Assembly: GCA_016098155.1 (NCBI GenBank)
Contig: JAAAJB010000358.1
Location: 1 to 36,401, forward strand
Length of the DNA: 36,401 nucleotides
Source: Actinomortierella ambigua
Taxonomy: Eukaryota; Mortierellomycota; Mortierellomycetes; Mortierellales; Mortierellaceae
Direction of reading: 5' to 3'
Positions within the stretch are counted from its first letter, which is position 1. The number at the start of each line of letters is the position of its first letter. The position numbers and the translations under genes are program-made. Below are positions 22,753-32,372 of the stretch, piece after piece. Under the pieces are notes generated by a model, which had not been told where the DNA came from, did not search any database, and saw only the letters and a list, made by a program, of their open reading frames with translations.

Positions 22753-24090
22753 ATGACGACAAACATTCAATCCATCCTCACCATCCCTACTATTCAGGAC
22801 GCCATCGGGCGACGGATGAGACTCAGGGACTTGGAGAGGTGTCAGAATGTCAATCGAGACTGGCGAGAAATCTTCTCTCCCCTCCTTTGGCGTGAGCGTT
22901 TGCTCGAGCTCCGTCGCGAAAAGGAGTTTTATGAGAACGACGACGTGTCGCAGGTTATACTGAAAAAGTTTGGCTCTCATATCCGTCGACTTTGGATTCA
23001 AGAGATTCAGTGTCTGGAGGTTATAGCCCCACGCTGCCACCACATTACCCATCTCTTCGTCGAAGAGAGGCGGCATGGCAACGTAGGAAATCCAGCAACC
23101 ACAGCGCCTTCGCCGGGTGTGGATCAACCCTTGGAGCTGTCGCCTTCGCCGGGTGTGGATCAGCCCTTGGAGCTGTCGCCTTTGCCGGGTGTGGATCAGC
23201 CCTTGGATCTGTCGCCTTCGCCGGGTGTGGATCAACCCTTGGAGCTGTCGCCTTTACCGCCCAATGATTCGAATATTCACAGTCGGGCACATATCGGACC
23301 CGGTCAACTCGTGCCGCTGTTGTCGCAACATCCTCTGAGTCAATCCCTGCGTGTGCTCACCTTCCATTATCATGGCTTGGAGGTCGGCTCCACAAGTCTT
23401 GTTCTCGATCTCCTCCTTGGATTACCGCATCTTATCCTTCTAGACTGTCAAATGGGGAAAAGATGGCAAGTTGACCACGATGATGACTTGCTGAGGCGCT
23501 CTACCTTTCGCCTGAAAACTCTGAGGATCAATTACGAGAAGGATGGATGCGTCAAGGACCCAGGCGTCATCCTTCCATTCTGGAGGCAATGCCATTTTCT
23601 CACGACGTTCGATCTCACGTGGATGACCGAGCAGGATGCTGTCAACGAGTTTGTCGCAATGTTTGACATAAGAGATGGCGCAAACCAACCGATCCGTCCC
23701 ATTGAGGGCTTAACTATGCCGGCGACCCTTCCCGTTGAGGACTGGCAGCTGATCCGTATCCTTCGGGGGTGTGCTGGCCAACAACTCACGTACCTCTTTG
23801 TCCCCACGTGGCCCTTTGGACCGGCAGCCTTTGAGGTCCTTCTAGAGGCGCGCTTCAGGGATCTGGCGCATTTGGTGATTTCAGACAAAGTCGTCCACCA
23901 CGATGTCGCGCCAGAGGCGTGGACTAAACGGCTTCTCGCCGCATGCCCGCGGCTGAAAAGCCTACCCTTGGAGAACCCTGCGCCCGGAGATCCTACTTGC
24001 CTCCACTTTCATGCTTACGACAAGTTATCCATGCCTTTGTGTCCAATCGGAGCCTGTTTTTTTAAGCAACTGAGTAGAAAGCCTCTCTAG
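22753..24090 (+). CDS. F-box/LRR-like protein, shortened, with Pro-rich repeats (copy B)
   Basis: Paralogue of the gene at 20677, 445 residues in one exon. The start is the ATG whose product (MTTNIQSILTIPTIQDAIGR) aligns with the copy A N-terminus (from VHISFILSIPQVRDAV). The F-box-like part continues as CQNVNRDWREIFSPLLWRE. Residues about 118-165 are four tandem 12-residue repeats (SPSPGVDQPLEL type) absent from copy A. Shared blocks include RSTFRLKT, LPFWRQCHFL, IRILRGC and GPAAFEVLL. The protein ends about 110 residues before the copy A end, just after a run of seven T bases, so a frameshift truncation is likely. A polyadenylation signal follows closely, so the gene may still be expressed in this form. 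Confidence 0.8.
   Translation: MTTNIQSILTIPTIQDAIGRRMRLRDLERCQNVNRDWREIFSPLLWRERLLELRREKEFYENDDVSQVILKKFGSHIRRLWIQEIQCLEVIAPRCHHITHLFVEERRHGNVGNPATTAPSPGVDQPLELSPSPGVDQPLELSPLPGVDQPLDLSPSPGVDQPLELSPLPPNDSNIHSRAHIGPGQLVPLLSQHPLSQSLRVLTFHYHGLEVGSTSLVLDLLLGLPHLILLDCQMGKRWQVDHDDDLLRRSTFRLKTLRINYEKDGCVKDPGVILPFWRQCHFLTTFDLTWMTEQDAVNEFVAMFDIRDGANQPIRPIEGLTMPATLPVEDWQLIRILRGCAGQQLTYLFVPTWPFGPAAFEVLLEARFRDLAHLVISDKVVHHDVAPEAWTKRLLAACPRLKSLPLENPAPGDPTCLHFHAYDKLSMPLCPIGACFFKQLSRKPL
23104..23247 (+). repeat. 36-bp coding minisatellite in F-box copy B
   Basis: Four head-to-tail 36-bp units encode 12 residues each (SPSPGVDQPLEL, with Ser/Leu and Glu/Asp variants). Units differ by only a few bases, so expansion is recent. 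The repeat keeps frame and adds a Pro/Asp-rich loop after the first LRR-like part. A fifth partial unit (SPLP) follows. Confidence 0.92.
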
Positions 24091-24117
24091 AACCAGCCCT
24101 TTTTTTTTCAAGTGATC

Positions 24118-24123
24118 AATAAA
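24118..24123 (+). terminator. Polyadenylation signal of F-box copy B
   Basis: AATAAA 28 bp after the copy B stop codon. Confidence 0.6.
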
Positions 24124-24317
24124 CACTCTCACGCACGGCATTATTCTCTGTTGAAAGGGGGGGGGGGATTGCAACTATGCCTCGAGATGGGATCTTGTTA
24201 CCCACATGAAAACTAAACTAACAGAGAAGACAAAACAAAACAAGAGAGAAGAAATGAAAAGAAAGGAGCGAGGAGCGCAGATTCAGATGCTAAGCGGGTG
24301 CCTTTTTTGATCTCAAG

Positions 24318-24700
24318 ATGACTATCAACATTGGCTCCCTCCTCGCCATACCCTCCATTCAAGGCGTCGTCAGACGACAGCTTGCGATCACTCACACACG
24401 TGGAATATTGTTTAGCTATCAGCCGAGACGGCGAGAGACCCTTTCGCCTCCACCGCAGAATATCTTGAATTGACGACAAGAAGGGCTCAATGACCCGATC
24501 TCTCACGAATCATCGGGCTTTAACTCCCGGAACATCTCACTTCCTAGACACCTCCGAGAGCTTATTTGACTACAACCAAGTGCCAGAGGATACGAAGCGC
24601 TTGGACGAGTGTGTCAAGGCTATGAGGTCAAGTTGCACGTAACTCTGAAGTCCTTGATCGTTACAACTGAATCCACAGGCCCGAATGTTAGGATTCCATT
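24318..24700 (+). pseudogene. Decayed F-box gene (copy C)
   Basis: The ATG at 24318 opens MTINIGSLLAIPSIQGVVRR, which aligns with the copy B start. The frame then breaks: the part matching the conserved NRDWREIF region reads as SRDGERPF in another frame, and stops follow (about 24470). Further on, a weak match to the HIRRL region reads HLRELI. No continuous protein exists. The right limit is approximate because similarity fades. Confidence 0.7.
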
Positions 24701-25046
24701 TTTTTTTTTTTCGTTTGAGAGGGCATGAGTCGGTTGCTAACGTCACTTATGGTCTATTAGGCGTTACATGACCATGCGTTGGACACGTTTGGGCGCTTTG
24801 GTCGATGCTAGACATCCAGGTCACTTCATACTGAACATCTTATCATCTTGTCACTCTGTCCAACTTGTGAGCTGTCTCACATTCTTTGATAGTGTTCAAG
24901 TCTTCAAGTACATGGAGCGAGAGAGGCGTTGAACCAACTGTTCGGGTTAATGCCTTTAAGCGGTGATCACATCTGGAAAATACACCTGATGATGGCCTTC
25001 TCCACACACCTCATACAAAGGGGAGGTTTTTTTCGAGATCATCACA

Positions 25047-25078
<32 letters not shown>

Positions 25079-25589
25079 TGCACTCATATAAGAACACTAG
25101 ATGGGATAAATCCTGTCTATCCCTAGCTTTGGATGCACTGGAATGCACCATTAGCTTTTTGAAGTATGCAGCCCTACCATGTTCACAGCGTTTAGATTCC
25201 CACCTATCCACATTAGGAATTGGAATGTTACTTGGACCTTTGCAGTTTAATTCCAATTACCTAATTTTGCGAACAGAGAGCGCCTGCAGTGATATTGAAA
25301 ACTAGTTGTATCGAGGAAAAGCCAAAGCCAGGAGACACTAACCATGTCCCCATCGACACACTCATCTGCTTCTCTCTCTCTGGACCTCATTGAAATCGGT
25401 CCTTGTTGTCTTTCATCTTTCCCTTTACCACCGCATGTTCACTCCTCCCGAGCTAGCTGCTCCCTCTTTTTTAAATTAAGCCTGTCACCTGATGGAAATT
25501 CCTTATCGCAAATAAATGCGTTGAAGATCGAAGCATTTTCTCAACAATCGTATCTGACCCCTGTTTAATTCACACCTTGCTCATTTACA
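24701..25589. other. Spacer before the CotH gene
   Basis: No supported gene. It may hold more decayed F-box sequence on the left, but I could not align it. A CT microsatellite lies at about 25049-25080. The right end is the CotH upstream region; I see no convincing TATA box. Confidence 0.5.
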
Positions 25590-27641
25590 ATGTACATCAC
25601 ACTCAGCGTGGGTCTTTTGGCCTTGGCATCCAGCGTTTTTGCTGATGGTAAGACTATTGCAACCCCACTCTCTTAACACCCTCCAGCCACCTCATGCAGC
25701 AGTGCTCTGGTGGTCGCGCGACAACGTGCCGACGAAGCTCAAAACACACCTGATCCAATGCATAGCTTCGGCATGCATCTCCCCTACTGAGTAACCTCAC
25801 ACGAATACTCTTTCATATCGCTCATGATCCACCCATTTCAACATACCACAACACACCACCTGTCCTCCACCTCCACAAAGCCATCTTCACAAAAGACTCC
25901 CATCCTGCCCCCCCCCCATCGCCGACCTTGCCTCAATAACCTGCTTATGAATCTATCTGCTTAATGTGTCAACACCTTGCTCGTCTCTTTGTCACATGCC
26001 TCTCTCTTCGACCACCATTACCACCAACTCAACTACAATAATCATTCAACCCTGTTCTTCATAGTGACCTACAATGTTGTTGCCTTCCCGGATGCTGCAA
26101 CTAACAAGTACGCCGTCGAGGTCAACGAAAAACTCTATCCTTTGCGGACGTCCGAGGCCATATTTCCTCTGTGGTCCGCCAATGTTGCCGGTGTCACTGC
26201 CTCAGCGAATTACCGCTATGTACAACTCGACGGTGAAAACAACGTTGTTGATCGTGAGGGATTTGAGCGCCAGTTCGCCGAAAAGGATGCCACTGCCACT
26301 CTAAACGAGTTTTTCAACCGCCAGACCACCATCACCACCCTTCCCCCGATGAAGCAAGTTTACGAGGACGTTCGGCCCAAGCCCTCCAAGGCTTGGGACA
26401 GCTCCCAGATCGCCACGATTCATCTCACGGCTGAGCCAGGAACGTTTGAAGACATGATGAACAATCCACTGGACAAGGAGGCTGAGCCCATTAAGGCTGG
26501 CTTCAGGTTTATCAATGCCAACACTGTCTACTCAGTTGGTGAAGCCAAGCTCTCGGTCTCTGGCAACTCTTCGCGCAAATTCAAGAAGGTGTCGCTCCGT
26601 GTCAAGTTTGATGACCACAAGGGCGAGACGTTCTTTGATCGGCCCATCATCAAACTACGTGCCGAGGCAACTGACAAGACGCTGATGCGTGAAAAGTTGT
26701 ATGTGGATATCCTCAACTCAGTTGGTGTTCCCACATACCAGGGCAGCTATGCTCGGGTCTATGTCAACGGCGAACCCCATGGTCTTTTCCTGATGGTCGA
26801 GGACATTGAGGAGCCTTTCCTCATGAATACCATCCACCACGGCTCCATCAAGGACAAGAAACAGCTGGGCTCGCTGTATCAAATGAACCTACGTGAAGCC
26901 CCAATGACCTACGAAGGCCCAAACCCTGAGGACTACCGCGAAAGGGTCTACATGAACAAGATTGAAAGCCCACATGACAAGAACATGCAGCAGTGGATCG
27001 GTTTCATGAAGGACCTTCAAGACTTTAATCCTGCCGCACCCGGGGGTGTTGAATTCTGGAGCAAGCGGCTGGATCTTGACGGCTACCTTCGTGCCATGGC
27101 AATTGAGTACCTGGCCGGTGCCTGGGATTCCTTCTGGTGGAGGGGTCACAACTTCTTTATGTATCACAACCCAGAGACCAAAGTTTGGCAATTCATCCCC
27201 ACCGACTTTGACCACACATTCAACAATGGCAACCGTCCAAATGGCGACATGCCGTACCAGAACTTTTTGCCCCTACACCACAGTCGCAAGTTCACGGCCC
27301 GCCCTCTGGTGACCAAGCTCATCTACAAAAACAAGGACATCAACAAGAAGTTTGAGAACATCCTCCACACTATTACCAGGGAGGTCTTCAACAGCGAAGT
27401 CCTGGATGCGCGCATCGACGCTTATGAGCAGCAGATCGGACCAGAAGTTGCCTGGGATTACTCAATTGACCGCACTGATAAACCCGGAAAGAGTGTTCAC
27501 AGGGGTTTTGACACCTTCCATACGGCAATCAAGGGCAAGACGATCAAGCCCAAGGACAACACTGGCAAGCTCATTCGTGGTCTTAAACCTTGGATCGCCG
27601 CGCGCGCCAATCGCGTGCTTAACGGGGTTGCTGCTCAATGA
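25590..27641 (+). CDS. Secreted CotH-kinase family protein
   Basis: CotH-fold protein, a family of secretory-pathway or cell-surface protein kinases known from bacterial spore coats and abundant in Mucoromycota. Two exons: 25590-25647 encodes a signal peptide (MYITLSVGLLALASSVFA), then a 417-bp GT-AG intron, then 26065-27641, giving 544 residues. Visible family features are VTYNVVAFPDA at the mature N-terminus, SGNSSRKFKK (Ser185 on), KLRAEATDKTLMREKL, RVYVNGEPHGLFLMVEDIEE and the acidic DFDHTF (400-405), a probable metal-binding element. The C-terminus ends soon after IAARANRVLNGV, with no hydrophobic tail for a GPI anchor, so the mature protein is probably soluble. Whether it acts in spores, adhesion or secretion cannot be told. 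Translation upstream of 26065 in the same frame is intron. Confidence 0.92.
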
Positions 27642-27647
27642 AATAAA
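27642..27647 (+). terminator. Polyadenylation signal of the CotH gene
   Basis: AATAAA immediately after the TGA stop. This is very close to the stop, so another downstream site may be used instead. Confidence 0.4.
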
Positions 27648-28326
27648 TCTGGGTTAGTTTGGAATCAGTTGCACTCGCAGGCTTATGAGCGGGAAAGTGT
27701 GTACTTGGTCTGCCAGTTTAACGGGTTGAAGGAGCAATTCTGGGCACTCTAGACACTCCCCTACCCTTAATTTTTTTTGAGCTATTACAACGCTAGTATC
27801 TCCAAGTCAAGCAGAGATCTCAAGTCCTGTTCGCACGCCTAGCCCCAGCGGCCTTCTGGAGTGTCCTTAGCCGCAGTTGCTGCTCTAACCCTATGCGTAT
27901 GCATAACCCTGAGCCCCATTGGGCATGCAAGAGTTTTCTCGCATATTCCCACGAGTAGAGTGACTGGGGGGGGGGTGGATAGTGTGAGAGTCTCTCCATC
28001 CACTGAGATTAGGCTGAATAAACCAAGACTGCCAGAAATAGAATTGTCACATTCTACATGAACGCGCCGAGAGGAAGGGGGGGGGCAGGCCTATGCGTCA
28101 AGGCGCTTCACAAGACTGGGTCGTTAAGACTGATATCTCTCACAAGTGCTTGTGTCAGTCTTATGCACGTACTGTACACGACGATGGTAAAAAGGGGCAT
28201 CCACGCCCTCACAGTGCAGCAAACATCCCTTGCATCAGGGGTTGTATCACGCATTTGTGTAAAGGAGTCCTCTCCCCTCCATCCTTCCATTTTCGCTATC
28301 GATTCCCACTCAACTCAAACAGCTTA
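27648..28326. other. Spacer at the left edge of the secreted-protein array
   Basis: No gene is supported. I could not match this stretch to the flanking blocks that recur further right, so the array's left boundary probably lies near 28300. Confidence 0.5.
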
Positions 28327-28640
28327 CCGCGTCCCTTTCATGCTTGTCTGCTGATCGCTATGCCCTTAGCTGCCTCCTTCGCCAGCCAAGAGTCCCTCTA
28401 TGAGAACAAGCTCTCCTGTACCGACCACCTCTTCGGCCACCCCATCAATTACCACCTGGAACAGAAAGTCCAAGATTTTCTCATATCGAACGATTAATTA
28501 TGTAAATAATTTACAGGCTCAACAAACCCCAAGATTTGAGAGCTCTATCAATGGCGTCAATTGACAATGCTGGATTGTCCTCAAGTGGGAAAAGTCTGGT
28601 GTCACTCTAACGAAAAGGCTATTAAACAGGCCGCACTCGG
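28327..28640 (+). pseudogene. Small secreted protein, type 2, broken copy 1
   Basis: Aligns without gaps to the start of the intact family members, but the ATG position is CCG and the conserved Cys codon is Tyr. The frame ends in TAA at 28495-28497 after DFLISND. Remnants of the C-terminal half remain further on in shifted frames, including WEKSGVTLT, which matches the EWHRSGASIT region of intact copies. It lacks both a start and a full frame, so it cannot make the family protein. Confidence 0.8.
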
Positions 28641-29276
28641 ATTAGCCCTGATTTTGCTTTTGCGAGTCAATCCTTGAAGATGTTAAGCACTCGCTTCAGG
28701 TAGGAATGTACTATATCCAGATGGAGGTACCTCGAGGTCAGCAAAGTTACATTCACACCCTTGTTATAGGTGGGCTGAGGCTGCGGCGGTCGTTGAGCTC
28801 TTCTATCCTTGCATGCCCGAAGAATTTGCATTGTTCAAGGAACGGGTGTGGTTCAAGGGCCTGAAATCTCGCTATGGAATGTGTTCTCTTCGGTGACCTA
28901 GACCATCTCTAAGTTCGAGCAGTGCACATGTTCTGTTCGCTGGTTCAGATCATCTCAAGTAGACTATACCCTTGGCGCAAGAGTACTATTCGCTCCACTA
29001 GCGTGAGATGGAAAGGGGAGATACAATAAAAAAAAGAAGCCTACAACTTGTGCAATAAATGAAAATCACCTACACAGGAGGGGACACTTTCGAAGAGGGC
29101 ATTGTCGGGCTCAAATAATGTCTGGAAACGCGTGGCCCGCCGAGGAGTTCATGGATGTAGGATTCGCACCTTCGATACAGAAGGCGAGCACTCGTGCTAA
29201 GGTACATGCAAGACGTGGGAGCGTGTCAAGAAAGCAGTCCAACTCTTCACACGTTCTTCCAGGTGATACGCATAAA
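28641..29276. other. Conserved non-coding block between type-2 and type-1 genes, unit 1
   Basis: No gene. The right part (29067-29276) recurs at 31807-32021 and about 35306-35513. It includes GGATTCGCACC (29160-29170), whose reverse complement is close to a pol III B box, and an AGCAC/GTGCT inverted repeat. Confidence 0.6.
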
Positions 29277-29579
29277 TTAGGGAGGTGAGAAAATGTTGGA
29301 TTCAATACCTTGTCGCCTTGAATGATATCGGCTAGTGTTTAGAAGCTAGTCTATGGTAAGCAATAACGGACAGTCAGGGCATCCCCACTCTCCTATTCCC
29401 TTCTTCGTCTAACGATGTTGTTCTCTTGCCAGGATACCCACGATTTCAGGGGCTTCCAAATTTGCCATGTCATTCGTAGATCAGATATAAAAGAGTAGTA
29501 GTTTCGTCCCAACTTTCAATCCACCAAATCCACCATCCTCTATATCACCCAACCCCTGCCTTCTCAAACATTCACCACG
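29277..29579 (+). promoter_or_regulatory. Conserved promoter of type-1 secreted protein gene 1
   Basis: This stretch recurs upstream of all three intact genes. Shared marks in order are GGAGGTGAGAAAAT (not in unit 3), TTGGATTCAATACC, a CTAGTGTTTAGAAGCTAG palindrome-like box, CCAGGATACCCACGAT, and TATAAAAG at 29486-29493, about 87 bp from the ATG. Confidence 0.7.
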
Positions 29580-30011
29580 ATGCGTCCCTTCCTTGCCTGT
29601 CTCCTGGTCGCTGTGCTTCCAGCTGCTTTGTTCGCCAGTCCAGAGCCCTTCTGTGAGGAGAAGATCTCCCGCACCGGACGCCTCTTCGGCCGCCCCGCCT
29701 ACTACGACCTGGAGGAACGGCTCCCAGGCTATCTAGAAATTGATGAGAACCGATTTCGTGGACGTTTATACGACGAAACCTATTGGACTCTCCATGGAAC
29801 GTTCGCGGAGAAGATTCCTATCGATGAAATGATGATGCCAGGTTTGATCTACACGTTCAACAGTCCCGAGGATTTTAATGGTCCTTTCAAGGGCTGGATT
29901 GGACGAGGCGAACTCCAGATCAAGTGGGCATCCGGCGCAACCATCCAGGGCCATAGTACCGTAGGCGACTTTCCGGTCAGCGGTCATGGCAGGGTTCTCG
30001 TGAAATATTAG
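29580..30011 (+). CDS. Small secreted protein, type 1, copy 1
   Basis: Unrecognised family, 143 residues, single exon. A signal peptide (MRPFLACLLVAVLPAALFAS) precedes a strictly conserved segment with the protein's only mature Cys (PEPFCEEKISRTGRLFGRP), then AYYDLE. The middle is variable; the C-terminal half (TFNSPEDF, then KWASGATI and VSGHGRVLVKY) is probably beta-rich. One unpaired Cys argues against a disulfide-knotted defensin-like fold but allows dimerisation. It has a TATA box and a downstream AATAAA, and is in frame throughout, so it is likely expressed. Secretion is well supported; a role in interactions with hosts, bacteria or other fungi is only a guess. Confidence 0.85.
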   Translation: MRPFLACLLVAVLPAALFASPEPFCEEKISRTGRLFGRPAYYDLEERLPGYLEIDENRFRGRLYDETYWTLHGTFAEKIPIDEMMMPGLIYTFNSPEDFNGPFKGWIGRGELQIKWASGATIQGHSTVGDFPVSGHGRVLVKY

Positions 30012-30180
30012 AGGTCGGCATTCCTGTGCTCTCGGTAGCCCTCCTACTCCCGACCCTTTATTCTGTATGTCGCGCTCATCGCGGTCATCGCGTTCTTTAT
30101 TTTTATTTTCATGGCCTCTCATACTCTCTCGACCCCAAAATTTGTCCAGACTTCTTTCATCACAGCATTCTGACAACCAC

Positions 30181-30186
30181 AATAAA
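30181..30186 (+). terminator. Polyadenylation signal of type-1 gene 1
   Basis: AATAAA about 170 bp after the stop, in a 3' block (from GTTCTTTATT through CAGACTTCTTTCA) that is repeated after type-1 gene 2. Confidence 0.6.
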
Positions 30187-31573
30187 AGCAATCCAAGACA
30201 AAAAAATATGCACAAAGCTACCACAGGAACGCTAATGGACTCTTGTCCACAGGGATTCTCGCTGTACAGTTTGAACCGCCTTCTCTGGTGGCGAAACTGA
30301 CATAAAGGAGTAAAAAGAACCAAGCTCAACAATACTCAAGGTCCTGGCTGACTGGAGCGTCTGCCCTTGGTATATTAAAGGCGTCAGCAATGGACTGAAG
30401 GCGAGTGGTGTTAGCTTTGGGATACTCACTGCAGACAGGTGGGATACGCACTGCAGACAGGTGGGGGGGGGGGGCGAACGTGAAAAAAACAAGGTGTGTG
30501 TACTACCCAGATGAAAGATTATAAGCAGCCCATGCTCAGTTTTGCTCTATTATGGCCCTTGCAATCCGATTCATCTTGATGCTGACACTCGTGTCAAGGG
30601 AGACCTTTCATGGGTAATTCAGGTAGAAAATACAGTTATGTAGCGAGGCTGTATTCATCTCAATGTATTAGGGAAGGAGGGAGCCAGCATTGGTGATGCA
30701 CTGCTCTGTTCTTAACAGCCGGTACAATCTACCTGGATTAACAGTGTTCCAGGAAGGAGTGTGGTGCAAGAACCCAAGTTCCTGTAATGTTGTTTCTCAA
30801 ACCAGTGGCCATATCTGTTCGAGCAGTGCGCATGGTTCTCTTCATGATCAGACCGTGAACGCTTGGATTGGTGTAGAGGCTTCAACTCTGAACAACAGCC
30901 TAGAGGATTAGAGCACAAGATACGTACATGGATCAGCCCCCCAATCTATTACTCAATACCCTCAATACCTGTGGGCATTCATTCTGCGTTCTCTCCTCTT
31001 CCTTCACACCCAAGACAGCATCGGATAAGACTTCGATGTCTCTCACTTCCTGCGCTATAGAGGTGTCAGCTACAATCAATTGGAGTGGGTGTTGTTGTCG
31101 TGTGCAGGCCCTACCTGCAAAGCATTTGTACGCTGTGGAGCCTACGGATGTTGGATTCGCCTCCCCGCGCAGCGCGACTGCACGGAAAAACGTGGGATTA
31201 AGTAATAATGTTGTCTTACCCCTTTCTTTTTAGCCATGCATCACGTCCGGTATCGCAGAAAAAAAACCAAGGAGGTGAGAAAATTAAAGGGAAAGTTTGA
31301 CCACCTGCTTTATCGTTAGTCTTCTGTTCGCAACAATGGAAGCATTCGCATTCATGCTCCTATACCGACTGTTCTCTATCAGCCATGGGATGCCTTGGCC
31401 CAAGGATGGCGTTCCCTCGACATGCTAAGGGCACTCACGACTCAAAGGTTCTCTCAGTTGGTCTTGGACCGGTCAGACGTGAAAGAGGAGAAACCCAGGG
31501 TACACATCCACCTATCACTCATCGCCTTGTACCTCCCCGTCACTTTCTCGATACTCTTAAGCCCTCCTCCACG
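30187..31573. other. 3' block of unit 1 leading into the type-2 gene of unit 2
   Basis: No gene is supported. The sequence closely matches 32983-34508 in order, including GACCGTGAAC, the CCTGTGGGCATTCATTCTGC stretch, CAGGCCCTACCTGCAA and CCATGGGATGCCTTGGCC. Short frames are not kept between copies, which argues for non-coding sequence. Confidence 0.65.
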
Positions 31574-31806
31574 ATGCGCTCTTTCTTTGTCTGTCTACTG
31601 GCTGCTGTTCTCCCATCAGCTTTCTTCACCAGTCAAGAGTTCTTCTGTGAGGATAAAGATCTCCCGTACCTAACGCCTCTTCGGCCGACCAGCCAATTAC
31701 GACCTGGGACAAGAAGTCCTAGGCTTTCTCATTATGAACGAGAAACGCTGTCAGGGACGACCATGCCGACCCTCCGACTGGATTCACATAGGAGACAAAA
31801 AAAACC
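31574..31806 (+). pseudogene. Small secreted protein, type 2, broken copy 2
   Basis: Starts with an intact ATG and signal peptide (MRSFFVCLLAAVLPSAFF) and keeps the Cys (FFCEDK). A one-base insertion right after this (GATAAAGATCTCC against GACAAGATCTCC) shifts the frame, so the conserved RLFGRP segment is misread. The 3' half of the gene is missing: after a GGAGACAAAAAAAA run the sequence jumps to the flanking block at 31807. The shifted frame stays open to 31891, but its product is not family-like. Confidence 0.8.
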
Positions 31807-32021
31807 GTCACCTGCACAGGATGGGACACTTGTGAAGAGGGCATTGTCGGGCTCAAATACTGTCTGCAAACTTGCATGGTCCGTAGAGTAGCTTATGAGT
31901 ATAGGATTCACATCTTCGATACAGAGGGCGAGCACTCGTGCTAGGGTACATGCGAGACGTGGGAGTGTGCCAAGAAAGCAGTTCAACTCTTCACACGTTC
32001 TTCCAGGTGATACGCATAATT
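31807..32021. other. Conserved non-coding block, unit 2
   Basis: Matches 29067-29276 and about 35306-35513. The B-box-like element is decayed here (its reverse complement reads GATGTGAATCC). Confidence 0.6.
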
Positions 32022-32372
32022 TAGGGAGGTGAGAAAATTACAAGGTATTGGTTGGATTCAATACCTTGTCGCATTGAATGATATCGGCCAGTGTCTAGAA
32101 GCTAGTCTCATGTAAGCGACAAGAGGCAGTCAGGAGCATCTCTGCACTCCTATCCAAGCTTCTCCCTCGGCCATGAGGTGCCTTGGTCTAACGATGGCGT
32201 ATTCTCACTATGCCAGGATACCCACGATTCAGGGGCTCCCAAATTTGCCATGCCACCCGCAGATCGGATATAAAAGGGTAGTAGTTTCTGCCTAACATTC
32301 CATCCACCAACCTCTCATCCTCCATCTTCTCTGCTTCTCACTCAACCCCCGCCTTCTCAAACATTCTCCACG
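32022..32372 (+). promoter_or_regulatory. Conserved promoter of type-1 secreted protein gene 2
   Basis: Same block order as at 29277-29579. It includes TTGGATTCAATACC, a variant CAGTGTCTAGAAGCTAGTCT box, CCAGGATACCCACGAT, and TATAAAAG at 32269-32276, about 97 bp from the ATG. It has an extra CCATGAGGTGCCTTGG stretch also found ahead of type-2 genes. Confidence 0.7.

Larger units (their letters stand above)
28327..31573 (+). repeat. Tandem array unit 1
   Basis: First of three tandem units of about 3 kb. It holds a broken type-2 secreted protein gene (28327), flanking block, conserved promoter, an intact type-1 gene (29580) and a 3' block reaching the next type-2 gene. Non-coding anchors shared with the other units include GTTCGAGCAGTGC (28913 and 30817) and GCCATGCATCACGTCC (31233). 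Confidence 0.8.

Noticed and set aside
22675..23235. Minus-strand frame with Arg-rich repeats
   Set aside because: It only translates the antisense of the 36-bp minisatellite in F-box copy B.
25977..26064. In-frame upstream extension of CotH exon 2
   Set aside because: It lies in the intron; the spliced model gives a clean signal peptide and the usual mature N-terminus.
29640..29735. RxLR-EER-like effector motif in type-1 copy 1 (RTGRLFGRP then EER)
   Set aside because: The residues do not match the RxLR pattern, EER is missing in the other copies, and the motif belongs to oomycetes.
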